From Hericium rajendrae (taxonomy: Eukaryota; Basidiomycota; Agaricomycetes; Russulales; Hericiaceae), in contig CM065878.1 of the NCBI GenBank assembly GCA_033439255.1, positions 4,092,001-4,156,000 on the forward strand: DNA of 64,000 nucleotides, given 5' to 3'. Shown one piece after another: positions 11,785-22,993 of this stretch. Position numbers and translations under genes: made by a program. The notes under the pieces are model-generated. The model was given only the letters and a program-made list of their open reading frames with translations. It was not told where the DNA came from and did no database searches. How positions within the stretch are numbered: the first letter of the stretch is position 1; each line of letters starts with the position of its first letter.

Positions 11785-13862
11785 ATGCTGCCTCGTCTGC
11801 TCGCTAGGCGAGTCGCCGTATCCACCAGATCAGCGCATGCGCTACCCTTCACCAGGGCGTTCCATAGCACGAGGCCACCGATAATCGGAAGCCGATGGAG
11901 GCCTCGTCGAATGGCAGGCGCAGGCGCTTTGGGAGGAGCCTTACTCCTGGGATTCGCGGCTACCACATTCCATGCTGACGATCCCGGAGTAGATGACAAG
12001 GAACGCAGGCAGCCCACAGCGCTGTCTACCCTCATCCGGACTTATGTGGTCTATTCGATGTGTTCTATCCCGGTCTTGGTGGACTGGTCACCATCGATCT
12101 TGTCCTTCCTGTCATCCATTCCTGGGGTGAAGCAAATCACAGAGTATGCTGTGCGTCAGACGTTCTTTGCTCAGGTTCGTTGCGAATGTTGGTTTCAAGA
12201 CGCTTGACGTGATCATGTCTCGGTACAGTTCGTAGGTGGCGATACGGCTCTGCAATGTATCCCCTTGCTCGAGCAGATGCGGAAAGGGGGAAAGGGTGCC
12301 CTCTTCGCCTACAGCATTGAAGTCGACGAGCAAGCGGCCTCCGGAAACGGCCATAAAGCGACGGAACCTGTGCATAAACGCATAGTGAACGAAATGATTC
12401 ATTCAATCGACGTGTCTGCAGACTTTGAGGAGCGCTACGCCCTCGGCAGCAATGGCAATGGTAAACGGACATGGGTAGCCTTGAAACTTGTGGGTCTAAC
12501 AGTCGATGACGTCGAGCATTGTCATCTTACGGCGTTCATTCCAGACTGCAATGCTACCTGACGCACAATCCTTGGTTAATCTCTCAGAGCATCTCACAAA
12601 GACCCGATCTCGACCCTCGACCGAAATTGCGTTCCCCGGCTGTCCACAACCTACTGACCTCGACTGTCTGTATTCCGACAAGATACCACCAGGCTCCCCG
12701 CTGACCGAACAAGATGTTATCGACCTCAGAGAGCTGCATGCTGATGTAGTAAAGATTTGTTTACGGGCACAAGAGCGTGGCATTAGAATCATCATAGATG
12801 CGGAACATAGGTAAGCTGCCTTTATATGAAGCGGCGAGTTTGTACTAACCATGCCGCCTCTGCAGTTGGTATACCGTATGTCCCCTCGAGTAGCTACGTG
12901 CGGCGACAGACATAACACTTTTTGCAGCCTGCCACGGACGCAATCAGCCTCTCCCTTATGCGCCAATTTAACCGTTTCCCCGCGCGCACATCCGGATTGC
13001 AACCAACTCTGCCACTCATCTATACCACTGTCCAAGCATACCTCCGTCGGTAAGCCCATGCTCACCACACTCTCAAGATCTATACATGACCGCTCTCCTC
13101 CCCAGAACGCCAGAATACATCGCCCAACTCATCAAGGACGCCAATGTCGGAAATTATGCACTCGGCGTCAAGCTCGTCCGCGGCGCGTACCATGTGCAAG
13201 AGAACGCCGCGCATAACGCCCGCGCAACCGGCTCCGCGCCTTCGCTGTCGATCTCGCCTGACCCATTCCCGCCCGTATGGTCGACCAAGGCGGACACGGA
13301 CGCGTCTTACAACGCCGCCGTGCGTGTGCTCGTCGATACGGTGCGGGCAGACGTCGCGGCGCGCGGACGTGCGCCGGCGATCGGGCTCTTGTTCGGGTCG
13401 CATAATCGGGACAGCTGCAATTTGATTTTGGAGTCGCTTGTGGAGAGGGGGCTAGCGGTCAAGGAGAAAGAGCGGGGACAGGAGGTGATCAGGATTGGAG
13501 ATGAAGTCGCTGAGAGGCTCACTTTGGCGCAGCTGTACGGTCAGTTCGGGAATGCTTTTATCTTCGCGTGGTGTTTGCTGAACGTTGGGATGCAGGCATG
13601 AGTGACGAGCTTACAGATTATCTTGTCGTCAAGACGAGGTCGTCTTCGCCGTTCGTAATCAAGTATATACCATACGGGGCACTTTCAGAGGTAGAGATCC
13701 ACGTCTGCGTAACGCCGCTCTGACGCTGACATCAATCCCCTTCAGGTCATGCCATACCTTGGTCGTCGAGCGATCGAGAACAAGTCCGTACTTGGGGCGG
13801 GCCAGGCAGCCGCGGAGCGCAAGCGGGCCTGGCAAGAAATCCGCAAGCGTGTGTTGGGCTGA
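11785..13862 (+). CDS. PUT1: Proline dehydrogenase, mitochondrial (PUT1/PRODH)
   Basis: This FAD enzyme oxidises L-proline to pyrroline-5-carboxylate in mitochondria, the first step of proline use. The start at 11785 gives a basic, Ser/Arg-rich targeting peptide (MLPRLLARRVAVSTRSAHA) and then a short hydrophobic stretch. The catalytic barrel holds RIIIDAEHSWY, NYALGVKLVRGAYH, LLFGSHNRDSCN and FVIKYIPYG. These include the strand and Arg/Lys motifs that bind FAD and substrate. The gene has at least six introns. One exon is only 10 nt (12,866-12,875) and completes SWYT between RIIIDAEH and the next exon. The last intron (about 13,691-13,745) precedes VMPYLGRRAIENKSVLG and the stop. CAND1 is convergent, 153 bp downstream. 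Confidence 0.95.
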
Positions 13863-14015
13863 ATGTACAATGGAGGAAGATAGATCTATTTCTGGGATTT
13901 AGCGTGGTAAGAATTGGATTGCAAGTCGTTTGTGGTGTAAACTGCGTGTACCGAGAATAGGAAATAGCGATGGTACAACAATGAAAGACGTTATACATTG
14001 TACAACGGGCCCCGC

Positions 14016-17000
14016 TCACGCGGACAGCTCCTTCAAATCCTTTGCCCATTCTGTTTTGCTGAGTTCTGCAAGGAGCGCGTCGAATTTTGGCGACGAGCCG
14101 GGGGGCGCGATCTTGCTGAGTGCGGCGATGGCGCGGAGCGTGCTGCGCTGCAGCTCGGCGGCGCGCTCCAAGTCTTGTTTCACAGTGTCCTTGCCGATGT
14201 TCGGGCCTTTCATCGAAGCCTCCAGGAGCGGCGTTGCCTCTGTCAGGTGCTGGGCGACGGCTGTGGGTGCGATCTGCGCGAGCCGGAACAGCATCATATG
14301 GCAGATGACCTTGATCTCGTCCGACTGGTCCGCTAATCCGACGAGGACATGGCCGAGGAAGTCGTTAAGATCTATCTTGGTCAGACAAGTATCCAGCTGA
14401 ACGGAATGCACAGTCAGTATCCACAGTAGGGTGGGCGTCGATAACGGACTCACCAGCGTGTAAAGGGTTTCGTAGGCTGTCTTCCGAGCTTCAAGGCCAT
14501 CGTCGACTTTGTGCTGCCAAGGACCCATCTGCACGGTGCGGATTAGTTCTGGCTTCAGGACTGTCTCCTTGTACAGGTTGGGAAGGAGCGTCGACAAATG
14601 GTCGCGGATTAGGTGGGGCTTGGTGCGAGCTGCAGCGTTCAGTGCTGATAACGCTAGCTTTCGCACATTCTGAAGTGATGTCAAGTTCAGATCTCGAAAG
14701 TGGTTAGATCATGGGTAGACGTACCAGGTCTTCGTCCAGCATTAACGACAGAAAATCAAGGACATGTGGTGCCAGGATTTCGTCATAAGCTTGTGAGGAA
14801 TCGGCAAAGGTATATCTGATGGATGACAGCACAGTTGCTCTGGTAGTCGCACTGGGATCGCGGAGGCGAGCCTTGCGATTCATACATTAGCAGTAGTTCA
14901 CTATCACACGGGGACAACCTACATGGACCTGGGGCAAGTATCGTGCAGGCTGTGCGGTGACAAGCTTCCCAATACATGCTGAGGCAACGTTCCGAGTGCT
15001 CTCATCGGCATTTTCTGACAATCGGAACAAAGGAGCCCACAGCGTTTCTGCCATGTTCTCCAACTGGCCGTGAGATGTGTGGGTCACAACCTCTTTCAGA
15101 GCTTGTAAAGCCAATAACCGTTTCTGATCATCGCCCTCAACAATCTTCACGATCGCTGGAAGAAACTGGTGCAGGTTGCCGATGGCAATATTCCCTGGGA
15201 TGCTTTTCAGTCACTGGCACTCTCAGCCCAGAATCCGACGTACCTGCAGCAAACGCTGCGGCGATTCGCACTTCCTCTTGTTCCGCCGTGAAAAGATCAA
15301 TGATATTTTTAAAGATGTCCTGAGGTGCCATATCGCTGCAAAAGTGCGGTTAGATTATAGCCTGGATTCAACTTCAGTGGGCGTACATGCTGCGACCAAC
15401 TTCTCCAAGGATGAGAAGACTCAATACTACCTGCGGGGGAGTAGCCTTAGAGGATTTCTACAAAGAGGCATCAGTCTCAAACATCGGAGTTAGAGGCACA
15501 GTCGGTGCAAACCTTGATGTGTTTCGCATATTCAGCGATAACACCGGCTGCCACTCCCTGGCAGCTCGTCACTATTTGAGCCACGCATTTCGCGACATTC
15601 GGAAAAGACGTCTCATTCTTCGGCACGCCCTCCGCCGACTTGACAAGTGATGGCACGACGTGAGCAGCAATCTGTGAGTCAGCTTCGACAAGAGCTCCGA
15701 AAAATGCCAGCACAGAGTCCAAAGTAGCGCCTGAGACAAGCTGAGAGCGGGCGACGCTGTAGACATCGTTCAGAAGGTCGCGCTCGATTTCCTGGAATGT
15801 GATACTCGGTGATGTCTGCAATAGAATGGTGTAAATAGACATGGCTTGGGCGAGGAGTGAGATATCGGCCGTGGAGATATAGGGTTTGAGTTGCGGTACA
15901 AGCACTGGAGGGAGATCGGCGGGTACACCACCATCGTAACTTATGCGTTGATTAGCAATGCCGAAAGAAGAAGAAAGACAGAGAGTACTTCGCAAGGAGA
16001 CTGGCCATGCATTCGAATATATCGAGTTTGCCCACTCTTCCACTCTTCTTGAGCAAGGACATAGTCCACTCCACGCTGCGGTTGGTCCATTCCGTGCCGA
16101 GGTCCACTTCATTCGCCACTTTGGTGACCACCTTCACAGCACCTTCGGTCCTTCCGGATGAACGGCATATGTAGTCCCATTCCTTCTGATCCTTGGTCTT
16201 CATGATATCAGTTGCACAGATCCAGAGATCTGCGATGGCATCTTCCGCACATGCGCGGACCTCAGCATCGGTATCATGATTGCTCAGCCGTTTGAGTGCC
16301 TCGTCATAGATACGGTCAACCCATTCCTGATTCTTCACAGGCTTCAATGCGTTCAAAAATGACGACAAGGCCCGGAATGCCTCTGATGCAACGCGGGGAT
16401 GTCTTTCACCGACGGCTCTGAACAAAACAGGGGCCAAAATTGGAAGAGAAGCTGTGAATGTTGCCGGTGGATGTGATGAGAAGAACAGGGACAAAAACTG
16501 TAAGCAAGAGATGTGCAAAACGGATGTTGAAGTTGATGGCGACTGCGACAGAACGGACTTGGATATCGATGTGATTTGCGGAGTGTAATTCGCCAGACAA
16601 CCTGGAAGCACCTTGAGCAAAGTGTGGAGAAGACTAAAACCTGCCTGAAGCGTGCCAGGTGCAGTCTTTGGCGACTTGATCTGATTCAAAAGAACTTTTG
16701 CCAAAGAAGGCACCTGGGACTGGAGAAGGGTATACGCAGTCTCTTCCACCTCCATGCCGTCCTCTGTACGTTTCCGCTTTCCTCCGACAGAATCTTTGGC
16801 TTGAGGTCCACCTCCGTAGACGCTGGTCTGATTGAGAAGGATAGTGTACGTTGCCCATACTTCCAATCGCACCGTCTCTTCGCGATCGCCAAAGCGAGAG
16901 ATCAATACAGGGGAAACCTCTTTGTACAGAGTGACGAGGAGCTCTGGTCGGGTTGCGATAATGGCGCCCAAGAGTTTGGTAGCTGAGCGACGGATCTTGT

Positions 17001-18439
17001 ACGATGTGTCTTCTTCGTCGGAATATCTGTAACGAAGATGACAAAATGATACTATGACGGTGCAGACTACTCACTCGTCCAATTCAGCATCGTCTTCGTC
17101 CTCTTCATCTGCCATTTCCTCGTCTTCATCATCCACTGCCGCATAATTCTGATGAAGAGTAAGACACGCCGCCCACACAATATTATTGAAGGCTTACAGG
17201 GTCATATTTGACGTATTGATTGGCTACCTGGATGATTGCAGGGAGAAAGGGCGCAATTTCAGTCGGGCACTTCAAGACCAATGCTTCCGATGCCTGACAA
17301 AGCGTAGGTTAATATAAGATCACGGACAGAAAGCACTGGCCATACTTGAAGTGAGCCGTCCCTGAGTTCGTCGTCGTCTCGCTGGACGGCATTCAGAATT
17401 CCCGGTACAATAGAGTCCACACCACTTGCGACTCGCTGTGGAGATGTGCGTGCCAATGCTGCGACGAGTTGAACGGTTGTCCTCTGCTTGTCTGCAGTGG
17501 CAGATTGTGAGAGATTGGTATTCAGTTCGGAGGTAATTAATTGCGACGCGATATCGGGTGAGGAGTACGGGACAAATTCTGCTAATGTAACAATGGCGCG
17601 TTTCCGAACAGCAGGTCTCGGATGAGAGAGGAGAGGTGTCAAGACCTGAACCGGAGGCGAGCTCAAGGGCAGACCTGAAATGAACGTCGGGAACTGAATG
17701 ATAAGGATCTTTAGGATGTCCAATGTTTCCATGAGTGTTTCAGGAGAGACTTGAGGCTAGGTCAAATGCATTCAGATGAGTGTCAAGATTCAAGATCTCG
17801 GATGCACGTACGTTTCCGAGCTGGCCCAGCAATTTCGGCGCCAGCTTCGCACATGCCTTAGGAGTGACCAGGGCATCAGCAGGAAGCTCAGACGTGATTG
17901 TCTTAAGGGCTTCAGGTGTACGCGTTAGAAGCATTCTTGCATATATGAACGCCACGCACCTAAGCCTGAGATCTCTCGGAGCTCTTCGTCCTTGCTTGCA
18001 GAAAAGTCGATCAGTTTATCAACCACCAGCTCCATCTGGGTTTCCCGGATAATCTTGACCAGCTGTCCCAAGCTAGATCCATGTCAGATTAGGGAGTTAA
18101 AGGGAGTTTCAGGGACATGCCATTTGACGGCCTGGTTTTTGACCTCGGAGATCTTGTCTTCTACGAGCTGTAGTACCTGTTTCAGGACTTTCAACTCGAC
18201 GTTCTCATCACCAAGGAACGCCTGGGGGTCGATCTTGATCTCCTTCATAAGATCGCTCAAGCCCATGTAGCTAGATGATACATGCTTAAGTCCGGATTAC
18301 GCGTCGAGTGAAGCAGGCCTTACCGAAAGTCCTGGTCGGGCGATTGCATCTAGTATTGGGTCAGAATGCAAGCCTCAGCTACAAGTTACGAGATCTTTAC
18401 CTTCTCGACGAAGCCATTCATGAGATATGTTTTCGTCAT
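14016..18439 (-). CDS. CAND1: CAND1/TIP120, cullin-associated NEDD8-dissociated protein
   Basis: This is a long HEAT-repeat solenoid that wraps unneddylated cullin-RBX1 and exchanges F-box substrate receptors on SCF ubiquitin ligases. The start at 18439 lies in a 39-nt first exon (MTKTYLMNGFVEK). It is followed by a second small exon (MQSPDQDFR) and then YMGLSDLMKEIK, matching the N-terminal HEAT repeats. The C-terminal TIP120 domain is clear: VRKLALSALNAAARTKPHLI, then PNLYKETVLKPELIRTVQMG and VDDGLEARKTAYETLYTL, ending DLKELSA. An acidic stretch (about 17,080-17,150) resembles the acidic loop found in the family. More than ten short introns are present. No reading-frame damage was noticed. 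The F-box gene at about 30 kb would be a typical client class. Confidence 0.95.
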
Positions 18440-19133
18440 CTTGTCCAAAGGAAGGACGAGTAAGTGGAAGGTGAAAGACAAGAGTGACGTCTCTTGAGGC
18501 CACACTCGAGACAATTATTGGCACGTGCTGAACGGGCTCTAGTATCAGATTCGCCGCCACAGACGCGTTCTAGTTCGCGAACATACACGAGGATAGAGGA
18601 TCACATTTATGGACATCAGACAAATTCATAATCACAGAAAAAACAGGGACGCAATGGGCCGGGGCCGCAACTGTAAACTTAAGTTACTGTACTACCATAC
18701 TTCCAGGTCGACGTCCAACGACAACACGAACTTGACATGAACCCACCACGCGTCATGGGATGTGCTGCGTCATAGAAGAAATGTTTTGATATCTCGGAAT
18801 GGGTACGAAGCGCTCATGCGGAGAAACCCCCCCCTCTCCCTTAAGTACAGTCCGAAGGGCAGCCTATGGTCATATACAGTACAGTATATTTAACAATTGT
18901 TCCATTATTGCCGACTTCGAATAATGAAGAGGATTCTGCATGTACTATTCTACTTTCCGTCCGTCCGTCCGTCCGATCTACCAGCGGCTGCGAAGATTGG
19001 TATACGTCGCCAGGACATTTGTCATGTGAATGAATGAAAAAGGTCCATCGAAATCACGGATCGTGTCCTAATTCCATGCCTGGTATGCCCGGAATAAATA
19101 GCTCGTAATCATGAAGGCGGCGACGTCTTCCAT
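18440..19133. other. Intergenic region between CAND1 and the Tudor-like gene
   Basis: These 694 bp contain a short ccgt tetranucleotide run near 18,956-18,975. They also hold the CAND1 promoter and the 3' end of the next gene. I see no coding exon. Confidence 0.4.
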
Positions 19134-19838
19134 CTATCTGTGACGTGAAGCATGCAACAAGAGACTTCGAATGTGTGGCGTGTCGGGCTTGATCTCGCCC
19201 AGCATTGGTGAAAAGCATCGTCGGACGTATTTTCGGTATATGACCGAATATAGAGGAAACTGATCCTGCTGTAAGTCCGTCGTCAGTCTTTATATCGAAC
19301 AGATACGATGAAAGGAAGCTTATACCTCATGTGTTTGAGCTTTGCGGACACACTGACTGAGAACTCTACCATGATACCAGGTGCCGGTCTTTGACTTTAC
19401 CCAGACCACATCCCCTTTCTTATGTGGGCGTTAATGCCACCCGTCTATGATGACAACAAAGAGATGTCTGCTTACCTTGAATGTGTATGGCCATGGCTCA
19501 TCAATATCGTTCGGCTGACGCTCGGCACCCGCAAGGCAGTCGTCTGCATCATCACTGAGGCTGGATAGACTTGAAAGACCGTCGTCGTCCATCCAAGCTG
19601 TCTCAGGAACGGATGCGTTTCGTGGAAACACGATATCAGGCCGCATAGACGAGGCTCGCTCGCTGACGCTTCTCCTGGGACTAGATACTGATGATGACGA
19701 AGGAATGCTCCAGGCGTCTTCTTCAATCGCGGCATGTTCTTCGCATGGTGGAAAACTCTCCTTGACTTCTGATGTGAAAGGTGGCGCGAAATGATCCGGG
19801 AGGCTGCGAGCCCATCGCTCAATGTGAGTCATTGACAT
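19134..19838 (-). CDS. Small Tudor/PWWP-like basidiomycete protein of unknown function
   Basis: I do not recognise a named gene. A low-complexity, acidic and Ser-rich N-terminal half (PSSSSVSSPRRSVSERAS, LSSLSSLSDDADD) leads into a compact C-terminal module. That module is KGDVVWVKSKTGTWYHGRVL, then PLYSVIYRKYVRRCFSPM and LGEIKPDTPHIRSLLLHA, with the stop at 19,134. The alternation of a lysine, aromatic WVK and WYHGRV resembles the beta-barrel of Tudor or PWWP domains, so methyl-lysine or chromatin binding is possible but is inference. Introns at about 19,428-19,476 and 19,269-19,326 join the exons in frame. The start at 19838 (MSMTHIERWARSLP) is the simplest choice. In-frame sequence continues upstream to an acceptor at about 19,920, so a further 5' exon (possibly MAAKFGFG at 20,175) may exist. 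Confidence 0.65.
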
Positions 19839-20713
19839 GACAACGGTGTCAGAGGATGTTGGGGGAAGGTGAGATAGCTTGAGGTATCGCGGGGCTGAAA
19901 GCTGTGCTATGTGATTAGAGATCGAGTGAGTAGGATCGCAGGAAGGGTAAAACAACAAACGGCACCTTTTATATGCAGAGGGAGGCAGTGGTAAACGCTT
20001 TGACGTTTGATCGCAAGACAGAGCGGACGCAGCCCTTGTGCCCCAAGCACAGCCTCATGACATGCCGCCTGCGCATGGAGTGCAAACAATAGAACAAGAA
20101 CTCACCCAAATTAGGAAAAAAGGGACACAAAAGGGACAATAAGCGGTGATTACCAAAGCCGAATTTAGCCGCCATAAGCGCCTCATTCAACTGTCACCAG
20201 AAGATCTGCGAAGTCTCTGGACAAAGGTCGATAGAAACGCTTGTGCTGCAAACAAGGAATGAATAATAAGACAAAATGTGCTTGTCAGTTGTCCTTGTAT
20301 AAAAACAGGAGCTCGAACACAATAGTGAAGACCTTGTGGGGAGCATGAAAAATGTAAACGTGCCCATAAGCCCGCCACGTTCCTGTTCGAAGACAATGGG
20401 GCTTTGGCACCTCTTTGTGCATGGCTGCTTCTGCAAAAGACATTGAGAACACCCATAAGACTATGGGGGAACATGCTGTCCAATATATCACGTCATGGTT
20501 ACGTTACCTTGCGTTGACTTGCTGCGCGTGGATACCAGCATACGAGACGGTGCGACTAAACCTCGTATAATGTATGCACCAAATGATAAGAAAGGACAGT
20601 GTGATCACGGAAGAGATCCGTAATCAGATGGAATGGGTACGGCGTTCGTGATCCTACATGGAAAAATTGATACAACCAAGCTGCCGTTGGTATATGCGCT
20701 TCACAGGGAATTG
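19839..20713. other. Region between the Tudor-like gene and VPS4
   Basis: The left part may hold 5' exons of the Tudor-like gene. The remainder (about 20,190-20,700) has only short unsupported reading frames. The VPS4 3' end lies at the right edge. Confidence 0.35.
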
Positions 20714-22444
20714 TTATGCTCCGTCGTTTCCTGCAAGGTCCGGAAATGTCAGACAATAATGTGACGAATGCAATAGGTACGTACCGCTATCTTTTGTCCA
20801 TTCATCGTGCTTCCGGATGTCATCTTCTGTCACGGTGGGTCGGACGCTTTGGAGCGATTTCAGAAAATCAGCGTAACGTAATGGAGGCTCTTGCAGCTCG
20901 TCGCTCTCTATTTCGGACCAATTCTTCTCGACGGCTTCTGGATCGCCGGGAGAGCACGGTGTCCATTGCATTTTCTCCGCGTCATCCTGTGAAGGTATGC
21001 GCTTGAAATGCGTCGCCGAGAGGACTTTGCGGACGGGTTGCATCAAAGCGTCTCGAACGACAACTGCGATATCCGAACCGGAGTAACTGTGGAATTGCAA
21101 TTAGAGTCAAAGCATATGGGGGTCAAAGCATGGCATCGCTGCATACCCCTCTGATTTCAATGCAAGTTCGCGATAGTCCTTCTGGGCAAGTTGACAAGGT
21201 GTCGAACCAACATGGATTTCGAACATGCGTTTTCTTGCGTCTGTCCCGGGGAGTGGGATATATATCCGCTTCTCAAATCTACAGTCCATTCGTTTTCAAT
21301 ACAATTCGTCCGCTGCGAAACTCATAGGTAGGACTTACCGCCGCTTGATAGCAGGATCTAGTTGCCATGGTATATTTGTTGCTCCCAGAACCAGCACACC
21401 GGTATCATCGTGCCCAACTCCATTCATCTGCACCAAGAACTCCGTCTTGATGCGCCGTGAGCCCTCGGATTCCGCCTCGCTTCGTGTGCTTGCCAATGAG
21501 TCCACTTCGTCGATGAAGATGATTGCTGGCTTCGACTCTCGCGCCATCTGGAAGAGCTGCTTGACCAATCTAGACACGAGCTCAGCCGCGCTATCGCCGA
21601 CCAATTTTGATACGAACGCACCTTTCGGAATCACCTTGCCACTTGCTGACAAGATCACTTGAGCTGACGCTGAAGAATGTGCTCTTTGCCTCTGTAGCGA
21701 CGGCCTTCGCGAGATAGCTCTTCCCCGTCCCTGGTGGCCCGTAGAGTAGGATACCGCGCCATGGTGTTCGTTTGCCAGTGAATAGATGCGGGAATTTGAT
21801 GGGTAAGATGACGGCCTCCTTCAGCGATTCCTTCGCGACTTCGAGCCCGGCCACATCATCCCAGCGCACGTTCGGCTTGTCGACCAGTATGGCACTCGTC
21901 AAGCCCGCTCGGAGTTTCTTGACTTCCGGGTCGATGTCTCCCTCTTCTTCCTCCTTCCTAGGTTCCAACCCGAAGAGGAGTGGAGAATGGTCAGATTCAC
22001 GAATGCAGGACGGCTGGAGGCTGTCGATTCCAGCAGGACGCAGACTCACTTTGCGCCACCACCAACGCCATTCACCACCGCCTTCTTCGTCTTCTTCTCC
22101 GTCGATTGATGCAGATACTCCTTCAACATCTCCGCGCGGTTCAGATATTCAGTAATCTTCTCCCTGATCATCGCCTTGGACCGCTCGTTACGCTCGTCTG
22201 GGGCGCGGGCACCGTCAGTCAGCACGACGCACAGACCCAAGGGACAAGCAACGCACATTTGAGAGAGAGCATGAAGTAGTCGAGCGCATTCGAGTACTGC
22301 TTGTACGCCTCCGCATAGTTCTGCTTCGTATCCTCCTCGATGGCGCGCTGCACGATCTCGATAGCGCGCTGCACGGCCAACAGTCAGCAGTCGCTCGTGC
22401 ATAATATACACAGCACGCACGTCTAAGTTCGCTGCCCCGGACAT
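20714..22444 (-). CDS. VPS4: VPS4, ESCRT-III disassembly AAA ATPase
   Basis: VPS4 extracts and unfolds ESCRT-III subunits on endosomes and at other membrane scission sites. The start at 22444 (MSGAANLD) splices into the MIT domain ([36 protein letters not shown]). The linker is followed by [20 protein letters not shown], Walker A GPPGTGKS (about 21,730), Walker [11 protein letters not shown] (about 21,510) and the second region of homology, with [20 protein letters not shown] spliced across about 21,290-21,335. The beta domain ([12 protein letters not shown]) and C-terminal helix ([20 protein letters not shown]) close the protein. It ends NDGA after a final intron (about 20,731-20,785). Length and order match yeast Vps4. 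It acts downstream of the VPS27 encoded in this window. Confidence 0.96.
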
Positions 22445-22993
22445 TGCAGGAATTCTCCAGGGACGGTCGCGATGGGGCAGAGAGACGAGTGAGTCAGTGA
22501 GAACAAGCGAACAAGCCACTAATCGCAGCGGAACGCGATGATTGCCTTTGTTAGGGCGCGCGTGCTCGGTCCGCGCGCTCCCGGGTCCAGCTTTTCCTTG
22601 ACTAACATTCACACTAACCCTTAGAACAATTCATTTTCTTGCGATTACGGATCGTAAAATGACATTAAATATCTGGCGACATTCCTGGCATAAAAGTTAA
22701 GCTGACCATCCCAACTCTACAACGTATGAACACCGCAGAGAATGAAATGGAAGCTGAGCTGTAGTACAGAGGCAAATGGAGACAAAAAGAGATCGTGAAG
22801 TAACACTAACGAGACAGAAGCGTGGTGATCAACGAAAGGTAAACCTAAGGCAGGACAACCACAACAGTGTACAGACCAAACATACGTGCAGAAACCTAGC
22901 AGCGGGCATACTTGTCCGAACAAGACCATCACGCCACCGAGGCTGGCGATCAACTATGAACCCAAGAACGGACGCTGCAATGCGCAAGCTGCA
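22445..22993. other. Intergenic region between VPS4 and the HAL4-type kinase
   Basis: This 549 bp stretch holds the VPS4 promoter and the kinase 3' untranslated region. I see nothing else in it. Confidence 0.4.
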
